From Lachnospiraceae bacterium (GTDB taxonomy: Bacteria; Bacillota; Clostridia; Lachnospirales; Lachnospiraceae), in NCBI GenBank assembly GCA_015057425.1, contig SVEL01000009.1, positions 1-64,000 of the forward strand: a DNA stretch of 64,000 nucleotides, in the 5' to 3' direction. The notes below the pieces were generated by a model that was not told the origin of the DNA, did no database searches, and saw only the letters and a program-made list of their open reading frames with translations. Shown in pieces: positions 52,826 through 60,710 of the stretch; the stretch's first letter is position 1; the number at the start of each line of letters is the position of its first letter. The position numbers and the translations under genes were made by a program.

Positions 52826-54525
52826 TATTTTCTTGCTTCCTCTTCAAGCTGATATCTGATTGCAGACTGCTCCTTTGCCCACTCAACACATGTATCGTAG
52901 CCATATCCCTTAGCTTCCTTAATCATTTCATCAACTAATCTGTCAAATTCTGCATCTGTTTCAGCATAAATTGCTTTCCAGCTTCCGTCTACTACTGCTT
53001 CCTTTACTGCTTCCCAAATTGTATCAAGGTCTTTGTCCTTCTTTGCAAGAGCAAAAGATGTTGCAGGTGAAACAGTATAACCGTTCTTTTCAAAGTATTC
53101 ATAAGCTGATTTTACGTCGTAACGTTCTCTCCAGTCTTTTTCAACTTCACATCTTGATTCAACCTGCTGGCTCTTCCAGAACTGCCAGTTGTATACTTCA
53201 CCGTTAGAGTCAGGATTTTCTGCCATACCACTCCATGTTGTGTTGTTAATCTGGAGTGCACCGTCATTGAATGAACCTAATCCGGCATAGTCACCTTCCA
53301 TCATAGCACTTCTGTCGATACTTACCTTCTTACCAAACTCTGTAAACTGTGTATAACCTTCATCATCATAGTACCAGCATAAATCCTTTGGTCCGTAGAG
53401 ATATGTCATATATCCTTCAGGTGTACATAACCAGTTGATAATATCCATACAAAGTTCAGGATATTCTGTGTTAGCACCGATTGACCATACACGGTTACCA
53501 CCTACAGTACTCATACCGTAAACGATAGGTGATGCTTCTTCAGGTTTAATTGAGCACATCATTTTATTTTCTGCAAGATGAGCATCTGTATTGTATGCAA
53601 GGCATCCTGAGTAGTTAAAGATTGACCAGAATGCACCGCCTGCCTTAAGCTTTGCCGCAGCTTCATCATATGTCTGTGTCATTGAGTTAGGATCAAGAAG
53701 ATCCTTCTGGTATAATTTATTGAAGAATTTGAGCATTTCAAGATATGGACCATCTTTCTGTAATGCATCATAGTATGTACCTGTTATAGGATCATGAAGA
53801 CCCATTGCAAATTCATCATAACCATAGTAAGCTGTTGCAAGAGATTTTACATACATTACCATATCTCCATCCCAGTCAGGCCATAATGAAATACCGTATG
53901 TTGGGTTACCGTTTGCATCTGTAGGACAGATTTCCTTCATATCTTCAAGAATTCCAATAAGGTCATCAAGGTTTTTCATTTCAGGATAATTTAATTGCTT
54001 GTATAAATCCCAACGAAGATCCCATGTATATAAGAAATCGTCATGGTTTTCACTGCTTGTAGCTACGTTAAAACCAAATCCGTATAATGTCTTTTTTGCA
54101 CCCTTTGTAATTGTAGATGTTAATTCTCTGTTCTTATTAAGCGCATCTTTCATATGTTCGTTAATATATGCGCCGTGTTCCTGAATAAGATTTTCTTCTT
54201 CCCAGTCATATAAAAGACCTGCTTCAAGAGCTGTCTGATAGTTAGATTCACCACCAAATACAACGATATCACCTAAGTCACCTGACTCCATACGTGTTTC
54301 AAACACACCGTCAGCTGCTGTGATAATGTTAATCTTTACGTTGAACTTTTCAAGGAGTATCTTTGCACTCCAACCAACCTGTTCACCTGCTACGTTTGCG
54401 AGCTCACTATATACAGTAAGCGTAATTGGCTTGTTTTTCTTATTGCCATTACATCCGGCAAAACAAGCACCTGTCATTGCAATAACTAATCCTAATGCAA
54501 CGAATTTTGTGAGTAATCTTCTCAT
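52825..54525 (-). CDS. Extracellular oligosaccharide-binding lipoprotein (LplA/YtcQ type), 566 aa
   Basis: Lipid-anchored receptor of the ABC importer. Signal peptide MRRLLTKFVALGLVIAMTG with lipobox CFAGC, then a large family 1-type solute-binding fold (TLTVYSELANVAG, a central WPDWDGDMVMY, GGNRVWSIGANTEYPELCMDIINWL). The long form (over 500 residues) is typical for importers of larger oligosaccharides. Start: ATG at 54525, 8 nt after GGAGG. Downstream of the two permeases; the energising ATPase is not in the window and is probably a shared MsmX-type protein. Confidence 0.93.
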   Translation of the reverse strand: MRRLLTKFVALGLVIAMTGACFAGCNGNKKNKPITLTVYSELANVAGEQVGWSAKILLEKFNVKINIITAADGVFETRMESGDLGDIVVFGGESNYQTALEAGLLYDWEEENLIQEHGAYINEHMKDALNKNRELTSTITKGAKKTLYGFGFNVATSSENHDDFLYTWDLRWDLYKQLNYPEMKNLDDLIGILEDMKEICPTDANGNPTYGISLWPDWDGDMVMYVKSLATAYYGYDEFAMGLHDPITGTYYDALQKDGPYLEMLKFFNKLYQKDLLDPNSMTQTYDEAAAKLKAGGAFWSIFNYSGCLAYNTDAHLAENKMMCSIKPEEASPIVYGMSTVGGNRVWSIGANTEYPELCMDIINWLCTPEGYMTYLYGPKDLCWYYDDEGYTQFTEFGKKVSIDRSAMMEGDYAGLGSFNDGALQINNTTWSGMAENPDSNGEVYNWQFWKSQQVESRCEVEKDWRERYDVKSAYEYFEKNGYTVSPATSFALAKKDKDLDTIWEAVKEAVVDGSWKAIYAETDAEFDRLVDEMIKEAKGYGYDTCVEWAKEQSAIRYQLEEEARK

Positions 54526-54545
54526 CTCTTTTACCTCCATTTTTA

Positions 54546-55514
54546 TTATCCTTTAACTGCACCAAGCATAATTCCCTTCTCAAAGTATCTCTGCATGAAC
54601 GGATATACTAAAAGTATCGGGATAATTGTTACCATTGAAACTGTATATTTAATAACCTTTGCGTTAAGGAGTGTTTCAAGTGCTCCCGTATTGGATGATG
54701 TACCTGAATTCATCATACCTGCCAGGTTTGAACCTGCATTTAAGTAGTTATACAACAAATGCTGTACTGTAAACAACTCAGGACTTTCCTGCATAAGCAT
54801 CAATGAATCTGTAAATGAATTCCAATGTCCTACCGCACCGAATATTGCAATTGTTGCAAGAATCGGTTTACTAAGCGGCCATATAATCTTTCTGAATACT
54901 GTAAAGAATCCTGCACCATCCATAAAAGCACTTTCTTCCAGTTCTGCCGGAATGGATTCTATATATGTCTTAACAAGAATAATATTATACGGTGCTACAA
55001 TACCCGGAATAATATATGCTGCAAATTTACCTGTCAAACCTAACATTGACATATTCATGTACCAAGGAATAATACCCGCATTGAAATACATCGTTATAAC
55101 TATAAATCTGTACCATAACTTTCTGTTCCACATTTCATCTTTTGTAACAAGATATCCTATAAGACCTGTTGCTGCAACCATAAGTGCCGTTCCTATAAGA
55201 GTTCTCGCAAATGTTACGCCAAAGGCCTGGAAAATTGTACCTACATTTAAAATATCCAAATAGTTCTGAATATTAAATCCTACCGGCCAAAGAGTTACCC
55301 TTCCGCCAATAACCGCATCTCTTGAGGATATTGTATTGATGAAAATGTAATAGAACGGGAATATACAACTAAATGTAAATATGGCGAAGAAACCGTAATT
55401 AAATATGTTGAATATAATATCCCCGAATGTAAGCTTGAATTTCTTCTTGTGTTTCTTTTCATACTCACGTTCAAGCTTTTCTTCTAACTTAGCCTGTTCT
55501 TTATCTGTTGCCAT
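54546..55514 (-). CDS. Carbohydrate ABC transporter permease (LplC/YtcP type), 322 aa
   Basis: A basic cytoplasmic head (EKLEREYEKKHKKKFKL) precedes six membrane helices with the EAA loop ESAFMDGAGFFTVFRKIIWPLSKP that contacts the ATPase. Forms a heterodimer with the LplB-type protein encoded 11 bp upstream. Start: ATG with AGGAGGTGAGG upstream. Confidence 0.94.
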   Translation of the reverse strand: MATDKEQAKLEEKLEREYEKKHKKKFKLTFGDIIFNIFNYGFFAIFTFSCIFPFYYIFINTISSRDAVIGGRVTLWPVGFNIQNYLDILNVGTIFQAFGVTFARTLIGTALMVAATGLIGYLVTKDEMWNRKLWYRFIVITMYFNAGIIPWYMNMSMLGLTGKFAAYIIPGIVAPYNIILVKTYIESIPAELEESAFMDGAGFFTVFRKIIWPLSKPILATIAIFGAVGHWNSFTDSLMLMQESPELFTVQHLLYNYLNAGSNLAGMMNSGTSSNTGALETLLNAKVIKYTVSMVTIIPILLVYPFMQRYFEKGIMLGAVKG

Positions 55515-55525
55515 ATCCTCACCTC

Positions 55526-57091
55526 CTATACTACGTTTTCACCACGAATGGCTTTTGAAACTTTATTGGCTACGAACAACAATGCTACAGATACGATGGA
55601 CTTAGTCATACCAACTACTGTTGATAATGGAATATCACCGCTTCCTATACCAAGGTTATATACGTATAAGTCTAATACTTCGATAAACTTCTTATTATTC
55701 GGAGTTGCAAATACAAGGTACTGGTCCATACCATTACTGAGAATACCTGCAATAGACATAACTAACATAACTACGTATGTTGGTAACAGACCCGGAAGAG
55801 TTATATAACGAATCTTCTGGAATCTGCCTGCACCGTCCACAGTTGCTGCTTCGTAAAGCTGCTGGTCGATACCTGCAATACTTGAAATGTAGATAATCGC
55901 ACTCCAGCCAAGGCTCTTCCAAATACCCCAAAGTAACATCTTAACCCACATAAAGTCTGTCGGCATCAGATAGTTAGTATCCCATTTTGTTCCGAATACT
56001 TTATTGATAAATCCGATAGCACCTTCTGTATTAACAATATCGGAAAAATTATTAACTATTGCACATAATACTTCTGCCACATTAAATGTATCAAATATCT
56101 GGTTAACAAAAGTATTGATAAATCCGTCTGTCTGGAAGATTGCAAATGCTATGGCATATACCATAACCCAGCTGATAAAGTTAGGTACAGTTGTAAATAA
56201 CTGTACAAGCTTTCTGAATCTTACACTCTTTACTTCCATAAGGAAAATAGCAAAGAACATCGGTACCCAGCTTGTTGCTATACCAAGTCCACTCATAACA
56301 AGTGTATTTCTAAGTACTCGTACGATTCTTTTAACATATGTAGGGTTCTGAACCAATGACAGGAACCACTTAAATCCAACAAAGTTGTCTTTTGAAAGTT
56401 CTCCACCTGCTTCGTAGTCAAAGAATGCATATCTCCAACTGAAAAGCGGTAAATATGAGAATGCAAATACAAGTGCTAAGAACGGCATAAGCATAAGGAA
56501 CAACTTATACTTTGTCTCCATCTCCATCTTTTCTGACTTATCCGCCTTAGGTGTTGCCACAAAAATGTACACACCCAATATAACCATAAGCATAGTAAGT
56601 ATCATGTATAAAGGCATACCCACCGGAAAATATACTGTTATCTTTTCAGCATTCATTGTGTTGATAATTAACTGATATAATCCGAACATACCTGCCATAC
56701 CTGCTAACATCGTAAGCACACCACCAAAAAGCGATCTGTTACCTACCGTCTTCATTCTAAGATTTCCAAGTGACATACATACGCCTATGCCAACAAATAT
56801 AATGCCAAGTAAAAAAATAATACTTGTTATAAACATAAGAATAAAGTATGTTTCATTTAACCAACCTTTATCAAAAGCTCTACCCATTCCGTCAGTCAGT
56901 TCTTTGTAAGATATAGCACTGGTAAACAGTGATGCTGTCGGCTTAATCTTTGCCTGACCGGCCTGTGAAATAAAGTTTAATGGTGAAAGTGTTGGAAAGA
57001 ACATCAACACTGCTGCAATTATGGTAAGCAATCTCATAATTATATATGGAATGCGCATTCTTTTTGCTTTCTCATTAACATTCACTTCCAT
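55526..57091 (-). CDS. ABC transporter permease (LplB type) with extra N-terminal membrane domain, 521 aa
   Basis: Residues about 205-520 are a complete LplB-type permease with EAATVDGAGRFQKIRYITLPGLLP as its EAA loop. Residues 1-200 are unusual: about four additional membrane helices (about 14-30, 80-105, 125-145, 155-175) not found in standard permeases of about 300 residues. They are in the same frame after a strong ribosome binding site (GAGGAGG), so this is a genuine extension or fusion. The extra part has no recognisable motif. Confidence 0.9.
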   Translation of the reverse strand: MEVNVNEKAKRMRIPYIIMRLLTIIAAVLMFFPTLSPLNFISQAGQAKIKPTASLFTSAISYKELTDGMGRAFDKGWLNETYFILMFITSIIFLLGIIFVGIGVCMSLGNLRMKTVGNRSLFGGVLTMLAGMAGMFGLYQLIINTMNAEKITVYFPVGMPLYMILTMLMVILGVYIFVATPKADKSEKMEMETKYKLFLMLMPFLALVFAFSYLPLFSWRYAFFDYEAGGELSKDNFVGFKWFLSLVQNPTYVKRIVRVLRNTLVMSGLGIATSWVPMFFAIFLMEVKSVRFRKLVQLFTTVPNFISWVMVYAIAFAIFQTDGFINTFVNQIFDTFNVAEVLCAIVNNFSDIVNTEGAIGFINKVFGTKWDTNYLMPTDFMWVKMLLWGIWKSLGWSAIIYISSIAGIDQQLYEAATVDGAGRFQKIRYITLPGLLPTYVVMLVMSIAGILSNGMDQYLVFATPNNKKFIEVLDLYVYNLGIGSGDIPLSTVVGMTKSIVSVALLFVANKVSKAIRGENVV

Positions 57092-57260
57092 TTTGACCTC
57101 CTCTAAATATCGTTTATTCAGGTACTATTTCATAGTATCTTTATCTTAGTTATATTATAGTAAAAAGGTCGTTTTTAAAAAACCTTAAAATCTACAACTA
57201 AAATACACTAATTATTCAACCACCAACTCTTATTTTCACAGTAAATAAAGGATTATAACG
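57092..57260 (-). promoter_or_regulatory. Upstream region and probable promoter of the LplB operon
   Basis: On the minus strand TATAAT at 57159-57154 is a good -10, but the hexamer 17 bp upstream is only T-rich. A candidate activator box, TAAAATACACTAATTA, lies at 57199-57214. No coding sequence is visible. Confidence 0.4.
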
Positions 57261-57360
57261 GAACAAAGAATCTCGCAAGCGAGATTCTCCGCGCCCGAGC
57301 GGTATTGCGTAGCAATAAAATACCTCTCCGCGAGGTGTGCATCCTCAGCGGAGCGTTTTT
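57261..57360. repeat. GC-rich multi-hairpin intergenic element
   Basis: A 100-bp island much richer in GC than its surroundings. It contains a perfect 10-bp hairpin AGAATCTCGC/GCGAGATTCT (57267-57288), TTGC/GCAA, ACCTC/GAGGT (57322-57336) and an enclosing CTCCGC/GCGGAG pair (57287-57292 with 57348-57353), ending in T6. It looks like a REP- or MITE-like palindromic repeat; only this copy is in the window. Confidence 0.6.
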
Positions 57361-57387
57361 TATGTGATAGGAATTTCCTATCACATA
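57361..57387. repeat. Perfect 27-bp palindrome
   Basis: TATGTGATAGGAA and its exact complement flank a single T. It is bordered by T6 on the left and an A run on the right, so either strand could use it as a terminator. It directly abuts the GC-rich element and the next terminator. Confidence 0.7.
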
Positions 57388-57416
57388 AAAAAAGCAGCCG
57401 CATCACTGCGACTGCT
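57385..57416 (-). terminator. Terminator of the surface-protein gene
   Basis: AGCAGTCGCA and TGCGGCTGCT (minus strand, one G-U) form a 10-bp stem followed by T8. It lies 29 bp after the stop codon. Confidence 0.85.
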
Positions 57417-57444
57417 TGAAAAATTACTGTATTTTTAATTTAGA

Positions 57445-58776
57445 TTAGTTTTTCTTTTTCTTTAAAACTAATACTGCAACTACTGCAACAATTGCAACCA
57501 CTGCAACTACTGCGATTACGATAACTGCAGGATTTAAACCACCCTTGTCATCGCCCTTATTATCGTCTTTTGCAGCAGGTGTTGTTGTTACTTCTTCCTT
57601 CTGTGACTCATTGTCATGATCGAAACCAGAAATTGTGAATTCCATTTCAAGGCTCTTTGTTGGAGCTGAGTAGAAAGAAATTTCTTTCTTTTCTTCATTC
57701 CAAATATTCTGGATTAAGATATTGATATAATCCTTTGCATCAGGATTAAGGAATGCTGTTGCATCTTTATGTTTTGTTGAACCATCGATGATTAACTTAA
57801 CATCTGTAATTTCAACATCTGCATCTGCAGGAATATCTGTTGAGATGAATAATACGTTGAAAATACCATCTGCTGATGCATTGATTTCATCTGCCATCCA
57901 TGTTCCGATTTCTGTAAGAGATACTCTGTATGTACCATTACCATCGATAACTGCATCTGTGATAACGCCGTCTTTCTTAATAGCTACATCTCCATCCCAG
58001 CCTGTTGCCTGATTGAAGTATTCTGTATGTTTACCATATTTTTCTTCATACCATTCATTACGGAATGACCATGATGGTGTCTGGAAACCGATATAAGCAT
58101 TGTACTTACCTGATGGATCAAATTCAGGAACTTCCACTTTATCTCCACCTGCAGCTGCATCACCGTTAAGACCAACGTACTGAATACCCTTTTCATCTTC
58201 GCCGTATACAGGATTGTCTGTTTCTACAAGTGTAAAATCAATTTTAATTGACTGTGTTGCTTTTAATGTAGCAGGATCAAATGGTGTAACAGCTGCATCA
58301 TACTTTTCGCCAACTGCTGTTGGTCCCCACTGATTAAATAATTCAATTCTGAAGTTGCCCTTACTTTCAAGGTCGCCGTATACAATCTTAGTTGTATCAA
58401 TTGCAAAATCAGCACCATCAACTGTTAACTTAAGTTCTGATACAGCATAGTTCTGAGCTAATAATGCATCTTTACCAAACTCAATATCAACTACGAATAC
58501 CGCAGCGCCTTCAGGAGTTGCTGTAGATTTTGTACCATCTTCTGCTGTCGCTTCATATGGCAATAATTCCATTGAATATGAACCTGCGCCTGTTACTGTT
58601 GCTGTTGAGCCTTCCTTGTCACCCCATACCTGATATGACCAGTCAGCATCTGCTAAGCTAAACTTAGCTACAGCGCCGTCAGCTTTAGCTTCTGTAACAT
58701 CAATAGCAAGTACTGTTCCAAGAGCCATAACTGAAGCAAGAGCTGTTGTTAAAACTTTTCTTAAAACTTTTTTCAT
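57445..58776 (-). CDS. Membrane-anchored surface protein with two copies of the locus-specific domain, 443 aa
   Basis: Signal peptide (about 1-32). Domain A (about 35-215) has GAGSYSMELL, FVVDIEFGKD, LKLTVDGADF, FRIELFNQWGP and IKIDFTLVE. Domain B (about 225-395) has TGWDGDVAI, GNGTYRVSLTEIG, FNVLFISTD, VKLIIDGST, INILIQNIW and LEMEFTISGF. An acidic linker, one transmembrane helix (NPAVIVIAVVAVVAIVAVVAV region) and KKKK end follow, so it is held at the cell surface without sortase. The domain also occurs in the lipoprotein at 51513-52175. Probable glycan-binding protein by context; family not recognised. Start: ATG with GGAGG upstream. Own promoter and terminator, with a 10-bp inverted repeat in the leader. 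Confidence 0.85.
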   Translation of the reverse strand: MKKVLRKVLTTALASVMALGTVLAIDVTEAKADGAVAKFSLADADWSYQVWGDKEGSTATVTGAGSYSMELLPYEATAEDGTKSTATPEGAAVFVVDIEFGKDALLAQNYAVSELKLTVDGADFAIDTTKIVYGDLESKGNFRIELFNQWGPTAVGEKYDAAVTPFDPATLKATQSIKIDFTLVETDNPVYGEDEKGIQYVGLNGDAAAGGDKVEVPEFDPSGKYNAYIGFQTPSWSFRNEWYEEKYGKHTEYFNQATGWDGDVAIKKDGVITDAVIDGNGTYRVSLTEIGTWMADEINASADGIFNVLFISTDIPADADVEITDVKLIIDGSTKHKDATAFLNPDAKDYINILIQNIWNEEKKEISFYSAPTKSLEMEFTISGFDHDNESQKEEVTTTPAAKDDNKGDDKGGLNPAVIVIAVVAVVAIVAVVAVLVLKKKKN

Positions 58777-58786
58777 GATTTACCTC

Positions 58787-58828
58787 CGTAAACTTTTTTA
58801 ATGTAACTATAATCTATCAAAGTTTACG
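58787..58828 (-). promoter_or_regulatory. Inverted repeat in the leader/promoter of the surface-protein gene
   Basis: CGTAAACTTT (58787-58796) and AAAGTTTACG (58819-58828) are exact inverted copies 22 bp apart. One arm touches the Shine-Dalgarno sequence, and TATAGT in the loop could be a -10. It may be a repressor site or an RNA hairpin. Confidence 0.45.
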
Positions 58829-58914
58829 TCTAAAAAAAACATAGTCATTTCTACATTTTTTACTCTAAAAATTACACCTTTTAATATAATTTTTATGGTA
58901 TTTTTGAAAAAATT

Positions 58915-60708
58915 TTAAAATCTTGCCGTAATTATCGGCAGGTATAATGTAACTGTCGTACCTTTTTTGTACTCACTTTCAAGTCTCAAGCCGTAGCTTT
59001 CACCATAATGTAAACGTATACGTTCACTGATGTTGTATACACCTATGCTTGATTCAAGTTTAAGATTCGGCGTGTTAAGCTTCTCTTTCAGTTTTTCAAG
59101 TTCCTCCGGTTCCATACCTAAGCCGCTGTCTTTAACTGTTATCTGAAGCTGCTCTTCATTATTTTTAAATATATCTATATCTATCCAGCCTTCACTTTCT
59201 ATATTTTCAAGACCGTGAACCACCGCATTTTCTACAAGTGGCTGTAACATTAACGGCAAAACATAATATGATTCCACATCAAGTGTTTCATCTACACTTA
59301 TGTTATAGTTAATTCTGTTTCCAAATCTCATCTTCTGAATAGTAAGATAATTTTCCATGTGTTCTATTTCTTTACCGAGAGTTGTCGATGTTGTCCCTGT
59401 ATTCTTAAGTACATATTGTAATGTTTTGCCAAGTATCTTAATACAGTCGGCAACTTCTTTGTTGCCCATAGTAAGTGACTTCATACGGATTGTTTCCAAT
59501 GTATTATACAGATAGTGAGGATTAATCTGGCTTGCAAGCATCTTATATTCCATAATCTGCTGGTTATTGCGAAGCTCTTTTTCATTAAGCTCGGCTTCAT
59601 ATATCTTAGCCTGAGTATACTTTATGTCATCAACCATTTTCTTTAAGTCATCAAAAGCTTCTGCAAGCTCGTCATGACCCGGGAACTTAGTCGCCATATC
59701 GTAATCTTTCATACTGGCTTTGTGCATTTCCTGTCGTAGCAGATAAACCCTGTTTGTAAACCGCTGTGTAAAGACAATCAGTATAATGCCCGGTATAAGT
59801 ACCGCCAATGTTAAAATAAATACCAACATATTTCTGACTCTCTCAATATCATAATAGCAGTTACCGTTCATGGTACATATGTATAGTCTTGAGTCTGTCA
59901 TATGAAGGTTAGTCGTAGAAAGCGTTGCATAATACATAATATCATCTATTTCCGTAATAGTTGACTTATTATAATAACTGTCATCATAGTCGATATCCAC
60001 AACCATATCCTGCCCATACCAGTCAACATATGTAGAATATACAACTCCCCCCTCATCAAGACTCATAACATCCACAAGTCCCGAATCTACATGAGAACGG
60101 ATATATGCATCTCCAAGTCTTATAATCAAAACAGCCCTATATTCACTGTCCGGAAGTAAAATTCGCCTAACAAGACATATAGTGTTATTTTTGTGAGCAA
60201 ATAAGCTTTCACCGTTTATTTCTGTCCAGAAAGCACTTGTTTCACTCATCGCTCTTTTGTACCAGTCCTGACTTTCTATATCCGGTGTTACTTTGTTGTA
60301 CTGCTTGTAATTGTTGATTGTAGGATTGTCTGTATATATGTATATTCCGCTTATTTGCGTGTTATTATATACAATATCATCTATCTTACCGGCAGTATTT
60401 ACTCTTTTGACAAAATCCACGCCCGCCTCATAATCAGCTGACAGTATGGATTTCTGATCTCTGTCCAGACAGATTTCATTGGATATATTATATGCCTGTA
60501 TCGTTACCTGAGACAAAAGATTCTTTACCCTGGTATTTTCTGTCTTTAACATCTCCATATAGTAACTGCTAAACATCTTTTCCGCATTGTAAACAAGTAC
60601 GGTACCGATAACAGAAAGAGGGATAATCAGCGCAAGGAAATACACAAGATACATCTGACCTCTGAGTTTTAAGTTTTTCCATTTTAATTTTCTAATTATC
60701 CCTTTCAT
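58915..60708 (-). CDS. YesM-like sensor histidine kinase, 597 aa
   Basis: Two transmembrane helices (about 18-40 and 288-310) flank a large extracytoplasmic sensor domain of the dCache type. HAMP (about 310-365) and a coiled coil follow. The His_kinase domain carries SQINPHYLYNTLETIR (phospho-His), and the HATPase_c has LQPLVENAVVHGL (N box) and VKDSGLGM (G box). It senses an external glycan signal or loaded receptor and phosphorylates the YesN-like regulator. It follows the GH42 gene by two bases, so the sensor rises with the enzymes, a positive loop. The ribosome binding site is weak. Confidence 0.94.
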   Translation of the reverse strand: MKGIIRKLKWKNLKLRGQMYLVYFLALIIPLSVIGTVLVYNAEKMFSSYYMEMLKTENTRVKNLLSQVTIQAYNISNEICLDRDQKSILSADYEAGVDFVKRVNTAGKIDDIVYNNTQISGIYIYTDNPTINNYKQYNKVTPDIESQDWYKRAMSETSAFWTEINGESLFAHKNNTICLVRRILLPDSEYRAVLIIRLGDAYIRSHVDSGLVDVMSLDEGGVVYSTYVDWYGQDMVVDIDYDDSYYNKSTITEIDDIMYYATLSTTNLHMTDSRLYICTMNGNCYYDIERVRNMLVFILTLAVLIPGIILIVFTQRFTNRVYLLRQEMHKASMKDYDMATKFPGHDELAEAFDDLKKMVDDIKYTQAKIYEAELNEKELRNNQQIMEYKMLASQINPHYLYNTLETIRMKSLTMGNKEVADCIKILGKTLQYVLKNTGTTSTTLGKEIEHMENYLTIQKMRFGNRINYNISVDETLDVESYYVLPLMLQPLVENAVVHGLENIESEGWIDIDIFKNNEEQLQITVKDSGLGMEPEELEKLKEKLNTPNLKLESSIGVYNISERIRLHYGESYGLRLESEYKKGTTVTLYLPIITARF

Positions 60709-60710
60709 CT

